Under the pieces are notes generated by a model, which ran no database searches, was not told the DNA's origin, and was given only the letters and a program-made list of their open reading frames with translations. From contig NZ_JBCFZM010000001.1 of NCBI RefSeq assembly GCF_038594605.1, positions 1,240,001-1,304,000 of the forward strand: DNA of 64,000 nucleotides, read 5' to 3'. Position numbers and translations under genes: made by a program. The stretch is from Alteriqipengyuania bathyomarina_B. Its GTDB lineage: Bacteria > Pseudomonadota > Alphaproteobacteria > Sphingomonadales > Sphingomonadaceae. Below, in pieces: positions 51,382 to 59,628 of this stretch; the first letter of the stretch is position 1, and every line of letters begins with the position of its first letter.

Positions 51382-52373
51382 GACTTTCGCGGAGGCTCGC
51401 GCTCGAATTTCCAGGCATCGACCTGCGTCAGCGAGTCTTTCTGGTGCCACCCGCGTTTCGCCATTACGCCGCCGAGACAGGCTGCACCATCCTTGCGCAG
51501 CGCCTCGACCATTGTGGCGACGGCGGATCCGCGTGGCTTCGCTCCGAACTCTTGGAGAATGCGCTCGACGGTCTCCAGCTCGAGCAGGAAGGGATGGCCC
51601 GGGTGAAACCAGATCGCCTCGCCCTCGCGAAATACGCATTCCTCGTATGTCTTTCTGACTTCGCTCGCTACGATGCGTTCGGCATCCTGCAAGATACGCG
51701 CACTGCGGGCTATTGCGACGGGATCGAGCCAGTCCGCATCGCGGAGCACGTTCCGCAATCGCACCCGGTCGAACTGCTCGTCATGGTTGGAAGAATCGCG
51801 GACCGGCTCGATCCCTGCATCGGCGACAATCTCCTCCAGCTCGGCCTTGCGCCATTCCAGCAGCGGCCGGACGACCAGCATCTCGGCGAGCGGCTCGGGA
51901 TTGAAATCGACGCGATGCGCGCGGATTCCGGCCAGCCCCGCAACCCCGCTTCCGCGATTTAGCCGCATCAGCACCGTCTCGGCCTGATCGTCGGCATGGT
52001 GCGCCGTCGCGAGGGTATTGGTCCCTAACTGAAGGAAAGCTTCGTATAGCGCGCGGTATCGCACCGCGCGTGCGCGGTCCTGCAGATTGCCGTCGGCCAC
52101 TTCGACCCGCCGCGTCAGGTGCGGGATTGCCAGATCCGCGCAAAGCTCGTGCACAAAGCGGGCCTCCCGCGCGCTCTCGGCGCGCAGGCCGTGGTCGATG
52201 GTGACCGCGACCACCCGCCCCGGCAGAGCGGCATGGGCGAGCAGCAGCAGCGCCAGGCTGTCCGGCCCGCCGGAAACGGCAACGCCCAGCGTCCGCCCTT
52301 CGTCATGTTCGATCCAGAGCTTCTCCAGCTCGGTGCGGAATCTCTCGACCTTATGTCCGGCGGGAAGGTCCAC
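51378..52373 (-). CDS. tilS: tRNA(Ile)-lysidine synthase TilS
   Basis: The 331-residue PP-loop ATPase converts C34 of the AUA-reading tRNA-Ile to lysidine. The motif is SGGPDS in GVAVSGGPDSLALLLLA. Other matches are TIDHGLR, TAHHADDQAETVLMRLNRGSG and LRNVLRDADWLDP. The GTG start lies three bases after the cpoB stop and is preceded by GGGG. Further upstream in-frame sequence belongs to cpoB in another frame. The protein is somewhat short compared with Escherichia coli TilS, as is usual in alphaproteobacteria. Confidence 0.93.
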   Translation of the reverse strand: MDLPAGHKVERFRTELEKLWIEHDEGRTLGVAVSGGPDSLALLLLAHAALPGRVVAVTIDHGLRAESAREARFVHELCADLAIPHLTRRVEVADGNLQDRARAVRYRALYEAFLQLGTNTLATAHHADDQAETVLMRLNRGSGVAGLAGIRAHRVDFNPEPLAEMLVVRPLLEWRKAELEEIVADAGIEPVRDSSNHDEQFDRVRLRNVLRDADWLDPVAIARSARILQDAERIVASEVRKTYEECVFREGEAIWFHPGHPFLLELETVERILQEFGAKPRGSAVATMVEALRKDGAACLGGVMAKRGWHQKDSLTQVDAWKFEREPPRKS

Positions 52374-52375
52374 CT

Positions 52376-53305
52376 TTACCCCGGGCAGTTCACCTTCCGG
52401 CGATTGCCTTCGTACTGGTCGCTCAGGCGTCCCGCCGCGATGGCCGGATAGGTTTCCGCAAATTCGGCCAGCGCGATGCAGGCCCGGTTCGTGTCGCCCA
52501 GCTCGATCATCGCCTCTGCAAGGTAGAGCAGACTGTCGGGCGCGCGCGCTGCGTCGTTGTCCGCCTGGTAGTTCTGCAGGAACCACGGCGCGGCCTCGCG
52601 CGCCTGGCCATTGTCGAGGAAAGCGCGGCCCAGCAGGTTGCGGCCATAGGTCGTACGCCAGTGGTTGGGATATTGCTCCACGAAGGCTGCCAATGCCTGT
52701 TGCGCTTCGGGATAGAACTCCGCTTCCCACAGGCGGAAGCCGTAGGAATACTCGTCGTCGCCCGCATCGTCGGTCGAGGGCTTGGCGATTGCGCGCACGG
52801 CAGCCAGGCGTTCCGCGCTCGGCCCGGTGGCCTGCGCCGGTGCAGGCGTCGGAGTGGGGGTGGTGGTGGTCGATCCGCCCGACGAAGTCGCCGGCACCGT
52901 GCCCGTCGCGGGCGTCGCGGTTCGCGTTGCGAAATTGTTTTCCAGCACGGACAGCCGCTGTTCGATGCCCTGTTGCTGGTTGTTCGAGACCTCGATCTGG
53001 CTGGTGAGCGACTGAATCGAGGATTCAAGCGCATCGAGCCGGGCAAGGATATCGGTTACCGCAGTGGTCTGAACCGAGGAGTTTGGCCCGCTGGTGGGTT
53101 GGCCGGAAATCTCGGGCTCGAAATAGCGTCCGTCGCCACCCGGAAATACCCGCCGCTGGAGCGCGCGGATCTCGGATTCCAACTTGCGGATGCGGGCCTC
53201 GTCACTGTCCTGCGCGATGGCAGGCGTGCCGGTAGTTGCCAGCAGCGCAGCCAGTGCGCCGATCATCACCGCGCGGGGTTTCGCGGAAGAGTTAAGCCTG
53301 ATCAT
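52376..53305 (-). CDS. cpoB: Tol-Pal-associated periplasmic protein CpoB (YbgF)
   Basis: The protein has about 309 residues with a signal peptide ending TPAIAQ. A first coiled coil, EARIRKLESEIRALQRRVF, and a second, ALESSIQSLTSQIEVSNNQQ, form the trimerisation region. A Thr/Pro linker follows, and three TPRs (about 185-300) end the protein, including YSYGFRLWEAEFYPEAQQAL and FLDNGQAREAAPWFLQNY. CpoB links Tol-Pal with PBP1b during division. Two ATGs are adjacent; the second has better spacing to GAGGG. tilS follows directly. The usual tolQRAB-pal genes are not next to it here. Confidence 0.9.
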   Translation of the reverse strand: MIRLNSSAKPRAVMIGALAALLATTGTPAIAQDSDEARIRKLESEIRALQRRVFPGGDGRYFEPEISGQPTSGPNSSVQTTAVTDILARLDALESSIQSLTSQIEVSNNQQQGIEQRLSVLENNFATRTATPATGTVPATSSGGSTTTTPTPTPAPAQATGPSAERLAAVRAIAKPSTDDAGDDEYSYGFRLWEAEFYPEAQQALAAFVEQYPNHWRTTYGRNLLGRAFLDNGQAREAAPWFLQNYQADNDAARAPDSLLYLAEAMIELGDTNRACIALAEFAETYPAIAAGRLSDQYEGNRRKVNCPG

Positions 53306-53396
53306 CATATCCCTCGTCTTCGTGTCCGTCCTTGCGGCAGTGCCCCGGTCATAAAGAACCGGGCCTGAACCACCGCCCCTCTAAATCTCCGGCGCG

Positions 53397-54260
53397 TCAG
53401 CGCGCTCCGCCACCGGCGTCGCCCGACGCGGAATCGCTGCCTGCACCCGGCAAACCGACGCCATCGCGCGCCAGCAGCGCCTCGGCGCTGACCTCGACAT
53501 CGCTGACCACCGCATCATTCTGGGCCAGTGGCGGCACGCTTTGCCCGCCAACCGTGATGCTGAAGGCATCCGGTCGCCCGGTGCGCATCTGCGGATCGCT
53601 GGCGGTGTCGGGGATGGTGTAGCTTTCGCCCTCGCCCATCAGGCTTTCCATCAGCACGTTCGATTCATCGCCGTCGTAGAAGCGGACCCACATGCCCTCT
53701 TCGGTCGAGGTGAAGACCACCGGCCCACCCGCAACCGGGCGCTCGCTCGCGCTCTGGGTCGCGGCGGCCTGCGCCTGTTTCTCGGCGAGGGAGCGTTCTT
53801 CCTCGGCCGCGAGGAGCGAGTCCGGCTCGCCGCCGGGATCGAAGAAGGTGCGCGAGAATGCGAACAGCCCTGCGAGCAGCACCAGCGCCGCTATGATCGA
53901 CGCGAAGACGAGCCCGCGCGAGGGCAGTCGCGTCGGGTCCTCGGTCTGCATCGTGCCGTCGCGCAGCCGTTCGCTGGGGTCTTCGATGCCCAGTTGCTCG
54001 CGCACTTCATTGACGATCTCGTCGTCGTTGAGGCCGACCGCCCTGGCGTAGCTGCGCGAGAAGCCTATCGCGTAAGTGCGGCCCGGCAGGACCGCGAAGT
54101 CGCCGTCTTCGATGGTTTCGAGGTGCCGTTTGGGGATGCGGGTGGCGTTGCTGACGTCTTCGACAGACATGCCCTTGGCCTCACGCGCAGCACGCAGCCG
54201 CTCGCCCGGCGCTGTGGGCTCGGAACTATCAATTTCAAATCCGGCTTCGTCGTCGCCCAT
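53397..54260 (-). CDS. RodZ-like HTH membrane protein
   Basis: The 287-residue bitopic protein has an N-terminal Xre/HTH_25-type domain (about 16-90: GERLRAAREAKGMSVEDVSN, then the segment containing RTYAIGFSRSYARAVGL), a charged linker and one transmembrane helix at about 117-137 (FASIIAALVLLAGLFAF). A periplasmic DUF4115-like beta domain follows (EEGMWVRFYDGDESN, FSITVGG). RodZ links MreB to the elongation machinery. The periplasmic part and HTH agree with RodZ family members. It is co-oriented between ptsP and cpoB. Confidence 0.88.
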   Translation of the reverse strand: MGDDEAGFEIDSSEPTAPGERLRAAREAKGMSVEDVSNATRIPKRHLETIEDGDFAVLPGRTYAIGFSRSYARAVGLNDDEIVNEVREQLGIEDPSERLRDGTMQTEDPTRLPSRGLVFASIIAALVLLAGLFAFSRTFFDPGGEPDSLLAAEEERSLAEKQAQAAATQSASERPVAGGPVVFTSTEEGMWVRFYDGDESNVLMESLMGEGESYTIPDTASDPQMRTGRPDAFSITVGGQSVPPLAQNDAVVSDVEVSAEALLARDGVGLPGAGSDSASGDAGGGAR

Positions 54261-54390
54261 TGTCCATCCTTACCGCCCCCGCCGCAGGTTTTCGCCGGTC
54301 TAGCGGCCTTCGCACGCGAAGCCAACGCCTGCGAAGCGGGATTCCAAGGATTTTTCGCAGGTTGGGCGCTGCCGGGCCCGGCCTGTGGCG

Positions 54391-56664
54391 CTAGTCGACT
54401 TCGATTCCGCGTTCCTGCGCCCACTGCGCGATCGCCGTGCGCGGATCGCCCGGCGCCTGCGAGACGAGCTGGTTCATGAATGCGCTGATCTCCGCCAAAT
54501 CGATCTGGCGGATCAGTTCCTTGATCGGCCCGACCGAAACCGGCGTGATCGACAGGCGGCGATAGCCCAGCCCCAGGAGCGCCAGCGCCTCCAGCCGTCG
54601 CCCGCCCATCTCGCCGCACAGGCCCAGTGTCACCTGATGCCCGGTCGTGGCATCCACGATGCGTTTGAGGAAGCGCAGGATCGCCGGGCTCAGCCAGTCG
54701 TATCGCGCCGCCAGTTTGGGGTTGGCCCGGTCGGCGGCAAACAGGAACTGCGTCAGGTCGTTGGTACCGACCGACAGAAAAGACACCTTCGGAATCAGCA
54801 CGTCGAGCACTTCGACCAGCGCGGGCACTTCCAGCATGGCGCCGTATTCGATCCGCTCGGGCAGCATGATGCGCTTGCGCGAGCGCAGGAATTCCTGCTG
54901 TTCCTCGAACACCTCGCGCGCCGCGTCGAATTCCCACGGTTCGGAAATCATCGGGAACATGACCCTGAGCGTGCGCCCGCCCGCAGCCTCGATCAGCGCC
55001 CGGGCCTGCGCTTTGAACAGGCCTTCCCGCTCGAGCGCGAGGCGCAGCGCGCGCCAGCCCATAGCCGGGTTCTCGTCCGCCGCGCTGCTGTCGTTGGAGA
55101 GATAGGGCACCGCCTTGTCCCCGCCGATATCGACCGTGCGGAACACCACCGGCTTGTCACCCGCCGCATCGAGCACATCGCGATAGAAGCGCGTCTGCTT
55201 CTCCCGCTGCGGCAGCGTGGCCGAAACGAGGAACTGAAATTCGGTGCGGAACAGCCCGATCCCGTCCGCCCCCACCATCGACAAGGTGGTCAGATCGTCA
55301 CGCAGGCCGGCATTCATCATCACCTGGATGCGCGTGCCGCACCGGGTGAAAGGCTCGACATCGCGCAGCTCGGCGTAGGCTGCACGGCGCTCCTTCGACT
55401 TCGCGAAACGCGCCTCGAAGGCTTCGAGGATGGAATTCTGCGCGCGGACGTGCGCGACCCCGGCATCGCTGTCGAGCAGCACGTGATCGCCATCGCCGAT
55501 GACGCCGCGAAGCCCCCGTACCCGGCCAAGCACGGGAATGCCCATCGCCCGCGCCACGATGACGACATGCGAGGTAAGCGAGCCTTCTTCGAGCAGCACG
55601 CCCTTCAGCCGTCGCCGGTCGTATTCGAGCAGTTCCGCCGGGCCGAGATTGCGCGCGATCAGGATCGTGTCGTTCTTCAGACCGCTCGTCGCAGCGGTGC
55701 CCATCTGGCCCGAGACGATCCGCAGCAGCCGGTTGGAGAGATCTTCCAGATCGTGCATCCGGTCCGCCAGCAGCGGATCGTCGATCTCGCGCATGCGCAT
55801 CCGGGTGCGTTGCTGCACCCGCTCGATCGCGGCCTCGGCAGTCAGGCCGGTATCGATTGCCTCGTTGATCCGGCGGCTCCAGCCCTCGTCATAGGCAAAC
55901 GCCTTGTAGGCCTTGAGCACCTCGTCGGTTTCGCCCCCGGCGCCGAATTCGGCCTGCTGCGCCATCTGGTCGATCTGTTCGCGCATCCGCTCGAACGCGC
56001 GATAAACCCGTTGACGCTCGTATTCGGTGTCCTCGGCGACGACCCTGTCGATGGTGACGCGCGGCTGGTGGAACACCGCCGATCCTGCCGCCAGCCCCGC
56101 GACCAGCGTCAGCCCCGTCATCTGCGCCGGGCCGGACTGTTCGCGCGTTGCCTCGTCGGCCGATCTCTCATCGATCAGACCGGCATTCACGATCAGCTCG
56201 CTCAGTACCATGGCGGTGGTCTGCAGCGCCTCGATCTCGACATCCTCGTAACGACGCGGATCGACGTGCTGCACGTTCAGCGCGCCCACCGCCCGCTCGC
56301 GATAGACGATCGGGACGCCTGCGAAGCTGGAGAACTTATCCTCACCCGTTTCGGGGTGATACTGGAAATCTGGGTGCGCCTTGGCCTGCGCGAGGTTGAG
56401 CGTCGCGCCATTCGCGACCAGCGTGCCGGTCAGACCCTCGCCCACCGCCAGCCGCGTGACGTGCACGGCGGACTGGTTCAGCCCGCGGGTCGCGGAAAGC
56501 TCCAGCATGCCGCCGCGCAGCAGATAGATCGAGCAGACCTCGCTATCCAGCGCCTCGCCCACGACCTCCACCGTCCGGTCGAGCTTGTCCTGCGCCGAAA
56601 GGCGCGTGGCCATCAACTCGTGAAGGCCGATGAGGATCTGCCGGGCCGCTGCTGTCGCACTCAT
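54391..56664 (-). CDS. ptsP: Phosphoenolpyruvate-protein phosphotransferase PtsP (nitrogen PTS enzyme I)
   Basis: The 757-residue EI-Ntr has an N-terminal GAF domain (about 20-160), the phosphohistidine domain with His366 in EEGSLTSHVVIVARAMGIP, and the PEP-binding TIM-barrel domain (GIGLFRTEFQFL, FLSVGTNDLTQF, LCGEMGG). It phosphorylates NPr, starting the regulatory PTS-Ntr relay that tunes potassium transport, nitrogen and stress responses. NPr and EIIA-Ntr are not in this window. Its start ATG is taken as the first of the frame. Confidence 0.96.
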   Translation of the reverse strand: MSATAAARQILIGLHELMATRLSAQDKLDRTVEVVGEALDSEVCSIYLLRGGMLELSATRGLNQSAVHVTRLAVGEGLTGTLVANGATLNLAQAKAHPDFQYHPETGEDKFSSFAGVPIVYRERAVGALNVQHVDPRRYEDVEIEALQTTAMVLSELIVNAGLIDERSADEATREQSGPAQMTGLTLVAGLAAGSAVFHQPRVTIDRVVAEDTEYERQRVYRAFERMREQIDQMAQQAEFGAGGETDEVLKAYKAFAYDEGWSRRINEAIDTGLTAEAAIERVQQRTRMRMREIDDPLLADRMHDLEDLSNRLLRIVSGQMGTAATSGLKNDTILIARNLGPAELLEYDRRRLKGVLLEEGSLTSHVVIVARAMGIPVLGRVRGLRGVIGDGDHVLLDSDAGVAHVRAQNSILEAFEARFAKSKERRAAYAELRDVEPFTRCGTRIQVMMNAGLRDDLTTLSMVGADGIGLFRTEFQFLVSATLPQREKQTRFYRDVLDAAGDKPVVFRTVDIGGDKAVPYLSNDSSAADENPAMGWRALRLALEREGLFKAQARALIEAAGGRTLRVMFPMISEPWEFDAAREVFEEQQEFLRSRKRIMLPERIEYGAMLEVPALVEVLDVLIPKVSFLSVGTNDLTQFLFAADRANPKLAARYDWLSPAILRFLKRIVDATTGHQVTLGLCGEMGGRRLEALALLGLGYRRLSITPVSVGPIKELIRQIDLAEISAFMNQLVSQAPGDPRTAIAQWAQERGIEVD

Positions 56665-56756
56665 GCAGGCAGGACTAGCTTATCGAACGGCGCAGGGGAA
56701 TTGCGATCGCAAGTCATGCCTCGCGATCGCGAACGCAGTTGCGACGCAAGGCGCGA

Positions 56757-56909
56757 TCAGCCGCCTATTTCCTGTTTCAGCATGAGCTTCTGTTTCTTGA
56801 GGCTGCGTATCGTCACATCGTCCGGCGCGGGCTTGCGCATTTCCTCGGCAATCGCCTCGTCGAGCGTGGCATGCTTGGTCTTGAGGGCGGTGATGTGCGA
56901 AGCGTTCAT
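56757..56909 (-). CDS. DUF465 (YdcH-like) small protein
   Basis: The 50-residue helical protein MNASHITALKTKH with KKQKLMLKQEI near its C-terminus matches the DUF465/YdcH family of short coiled-coil proteins of unknown function. GAGG precedes the ATG by four to five bases; the longer upstream frame has no coding character. It sits 92 bases upstream of ptsP on the same strand. A second family member is divergent 225 bases away. Confidence 0.85.
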   Translation of the reverse strand: MNASHITALKTKHATLDEAIAEEMRKPAPDDVTIRSLKKQKLMLKQEIGG

Positions 56910-57133
56910 ATGCCTCTTCTCCTTCTGTGTCAGAACCGCTCGCCCGAACACTGAGGGACGGTGCGAACCGCGCGGGGGACACGGAAGGGGCCTTCCGGCC
57001 TCCGCTGATTGCATACAACCACAGAATCGCTTTCCTGCGAAGGGGTGATATGAGGCGCCTGCGACCAATGCAGTGCAAGCTGCGGCGGGCCGCGAACTGA
57101 AATGCGTTTGTCTTTCATGAAGGGCCGTTCGAC

Positions 57134-57331
57134 GTGACCGAAGCGGAATTGCGCAAGCGGCTGGAGCAGTTGCGGATCGAGCATCGCGATCTCGATGCGG
57201 CGATCGCTGCCTTGTCCGCGCTCGACGCGCCCGACCAGCTACAGATCGCGCGTCTCAAGAAGCGAAAACTGCATCTACGCGACCGGATGTCGGCCATCGA
57301 AGACGAACTGATCCCGGACATCATCGCCTGA
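57134..57331 (+). CDS. DUF465 (YdcH-like) small protein, second copy
   Basis: The 65-residue protein begins at GTG and is almost entirely helical with heptad Leu/Ile spacing. RKRLEQLRIEHRDLDAAIAA and IARLKKRKLHLRDRM match the family. There is no signal peptide. No function is known for the family. It reads toward the DUF1465 gene, 138 bases downstream, and may be co-transcribed. Confidence 0.83.
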   Translation: MTEAELRKRLEQLRIEHRDLDAAIAALSALDAPDQLQIARLKKRKLHLRDRMSAIEDELIPDIIA

Positions 57332-57469
57332 TTTCCAGCCGACCGCGCCGTGCCACGCCGGTTCCCCGAAGCCGGATTCATGCACAGACATCTTTCCCCC
57401 GCCCCTTCCCGGGACAGGCCCGCCATGCCGCTTACCTCGTTGATGCGAAAAGGATTAGGCAGCGGCGTC

Positions 57470-57940
57470 ATGCAGGGACCTACCGACATAACGGCGCTGA
57501 TCGTCGAGGAACTGTACTGCGAGGCGAATGTCCTCGCGGATGAAGTGCGCACGGTTTTCGCGCCCGCAGTCAGCGAGTTGATGCCGGTCGAGCAGCCCTT
57601 GCGCCGCGCGCTGGAATGCGAAGGGCTGAAAACGACCACGCGGATCATGCATGTGCTTGCCTGGCTGCTCAATCACCGGGCCTTTCTGGCGGGTCAGATG
57701 ACCGACGCGCAATGGAAGCGTCACGCCATCCTGCCCCCCGATCGCGCTCCGTCGGCCGAAATGATGGACCTGCTCAACCTGCATACGCAGGCGCTGGTCG
57801 CACAAACGCAGCGGCTGCATGCCCGCGTTGCCAGGCTCGACCGCGAATATCGCGCACGGCGCCTCGCGCCCTACCGGTCCGGCGAACCGTCTATCGGCAC
57901 CATAAACCAGCGTCTCGACCGGCACTTCGTGCCAGGCTGA
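57470..57940 (+). CDS. DUF1465 / RcdA-family protein
   Basis: The protein has about 156 residues from the ATG at MQGPTDITALIVEELYCEA. The all-helical sequence with LYCEANVLADEVR near the start, LKTTTRIMHVLAWLLNHRAF in the middle, and LHARVARLDREY near the end resembles the alphaproteobacterial DUF1465 family. Its Caulobacter member RcdA is a ClpXP adaptor that promotes CtrA degradation during the cell cycle. Earlier in-frame ATGs exist at 57350, 57425 and 57443, but none has a better ribosome site. A cell-cycle role here is inferred from the family. Confidence 0.8.
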   Translation: MQGPTDITALIVEELYCEANVLADEVRTVFAPAVSELMPVEQPLRRALECEGLKTTTRIMHVLAWLLNHRAFLAGQMTDAQWKRHAILPPDRAPSAEMMDLLNLHTQALVAQTQRLHARVARLDREYRARRLAPYRSGEPSIGTINQRLDRHFVPG

Positions 57941-58003
57941 GAAGCGGAACCGGATATTGCGGCAGGCGTGACATGTCGCCGCGCGGTGCCCATATCGCTG
58001 GTC

Positions 58004-58876
58004 ATGGTCGATATTCCGCCCCGCCCGTGGCCCACTGGTACGCCCGAACATCCCGAACCGCTGGTGACCCGCGTGCTCGCACCCAACCCCTCGCCCTACA
58101 CCTTCACGGGTACGCAGACCTATCTGGTCGGCTCGGGCAAGGACCGCGCGGTGATCGACCCCGGCCCTGCAGAAACGGAGCATCTTGACGCAATCCTTGC
58201 GGCCGCCGGCGACGCGTCAATCACCGCGATCCTGTGCACGCATACCCACCGCGACCATTCGCCCGCCGCGGCTCCGCTCGCCGAGAGAACCGGCGCGCCG
58301 GTGATGGGCTGCGCCAAGCTGGTGATTGCCGATAATGGCCCGCGCGCGGACGAGGCTTTCGACACGACCTACGAGCCCGAGCGGGTACTCGAAGACGGTG
58401 AGGCGGTGTCGGGCGATGGCTGGACCTTGCGCGCGATCGCGACGCCCGGTCACACCTCCAACCATGTGTGCTTTGCATTGGAAGAAAGCGGTGCGCTGTT
58501 CACCGGCGATCACGTTATGGGCTGGTCCACCAGCGTCATCGTTCCGCCCGACGGCGACATGGGCGATTATCTGGCCAGCCTCGACAAGCTCTATGCGCGC
58601 GAGGACACGGTCTATTACCCGGCGCATGGCAAACCGGTCGAAAAGCCGCGACAACTGGTGCGTTCGATGATCGGTCACCGGCGCCAGCGCGAGCGGCAGA
58701 TCCTGAGAATTCTGGGCGAAGGGCCGCGGAGTCTGCCTGAGTTCATCCCGATCATGTACAAGGGTCTCGACCCGCGGCTCGAGAAAGCGGCGCAGATGTC
58801 GGTTCATGCTCATCTGATCGATCTGGAACGGCGTAACGTGGTTAACCGTTCAGAAGAACGATGGACCGCCCTTTAG
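58004..58876 (+). CDS. MBL-fold metallo-hydrolase (LACTB2-like)
   Basis: The 290-residue metallo-beta-lactamase-fold hydrolase has the zinc motif HTHRDHSP in CTHTHRDHSP, His in PGHTSNHVCF, Asp in FTGDHVMGW and His in YPAHGKPVE. The C-terminal winged-helix-like tail (about 220-285) with QRERQILRILGEGP and YKGLDP fits the LACTB2/beta-lactamase-like-2 group. Substrates could be RNA or thioesters; this cannot be resolved. It lies 15 bases upstream of the DUF4230 gene and is probably co-transcribed. Confidence 0.9.
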   Translation: MVDIPPRPWPTGTPEHPEPLVTRVLAPNPSPYTFTGTQTYLVGSGKDRAVIDPGPAETEHLDAILAAAGDASITAILCTHTHRDHSPAAAPLAERTGAPVMGCAKLVIADNGPRADEAFDTTYEPERVLEDGEAVSGDGWTLRAIATPGHTSNHVCFALEESGALFTGDHVMGWSTSVIVPPDGDMGDYLASLDKLYAREDTVYYPAHGKPVEKPRQLVRSMIGHRRQRERQILRILGEGPRSLPEFIPIMYKGLDPRLEKAAQMSVHAHLIDLERRNVVNRSEERWTAL

Positions 58877-58891
58877 TGGAGACGAATTGCC

Positions 58892-59611
58892 GTGAGTGAC
58901 GAAGAAACCCAAACCGGTGAGCAGGAAACGCGCGTGAAGAAGCCGCGGCCGCAGTTCCTGCCGTGGTTCCTCGTAATCCTGCTGATCGCGGCGATAGCCT
59001 GGATCGGCTGGCGCACCTACGGCCCCAACCGGATGGGCGACCCGATCGGCACCACGCTCGTCTCGTTCGAGAAACAGAACCGGCTGGTCGTTTTCACCGC
59101 CGAGTTCGCGCCCGTCGTGGCGAGCAAGGACAGCCGCTTCTTCGGCGCGCTGCAAAGCCGCCAGATCGCGGTGATCCCGGCGCGGGTCGACTATTCGGTC
59201 GATCTGTCTGAAGTCGACCGCTCGCGCCTGTCGTGGAATGCCGAAACGCAGACGATGGACGTACGCCTTCCCGCGCTGCGGTTGAGCAAGCCGAATCTCG
59301 ACGAAGCGCGCGCGCGCTATATGCGAGAGGGGCTGTGGATCACCCGCGACGCGGAAGACGATCTGAGCCGGAACAACACCGAGATCGCCGAGCGCGAGGC
59401 GCTGGAAAGCGCCCGCAGCCCCGCGCTGATGGAACTGGCACGCGCGTCCGCGCGCTCCGCGGTCCAGCAAAACATCGCGGTGCCGCTCGCTGCCGCAGGT
59501 TATCGCGGGATTACGGTGGACGTCAGCTTCGACGGCGATGCGCCCAAAGCAGTGGGCACGCCCGACCGTGCCCCCGCAAAACCCGCGGCAGAGAAAAGCT
59601 CGACCCGCTAG
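58892..59611 (+). CDS. DUF4230 membrane-anchored protein
   Basis: The 239-residue protein starts at GTG. It has an N-terminal charged tail, one transmembrane helix (about 23-41, FLPWFLVILLIAAIAWIGW), and an extracytoplasmic domain with FEKQNRLVVFTAEFAPVV, then DYSVDLSEVD and DVRLPALRLSKPNLD. These match DUF4230. A Pro/Ala/Lys tail ends it. Function is unknown. It follows the MBL gene closely. Confidence 0.85.
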   Translation: MSDEETQTGEQETRVKKPRPQFLPWFLVILLIAAIAWIGWRTYGPNRMGDPIGTTLVSFEKQNRLVVFTAEFAPVVASKDSRFFGALQSRQIAVIPARVDYSVDLSEVDRSRLSWNAETQTMDVRLPALRLSKPNLDEARARYMREGLWITRDAEDDLSRNNTEIAEREALESARSPALMELARASARSAVQQNIAVPLAAAGYRGITVDVSFDGDAPKAVGTPDRAPAKPAAEKSSTR

Positions 59612-59628
59612 CCGCTAGCTGCCGGCGA

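Noticed and set aside
56703..56730. Two GCGATCGC palindromes as a regulatory pair
   Set aside because: Octamers of this type are frequent in GC-rich genomes and nothing else links them to a promoter.
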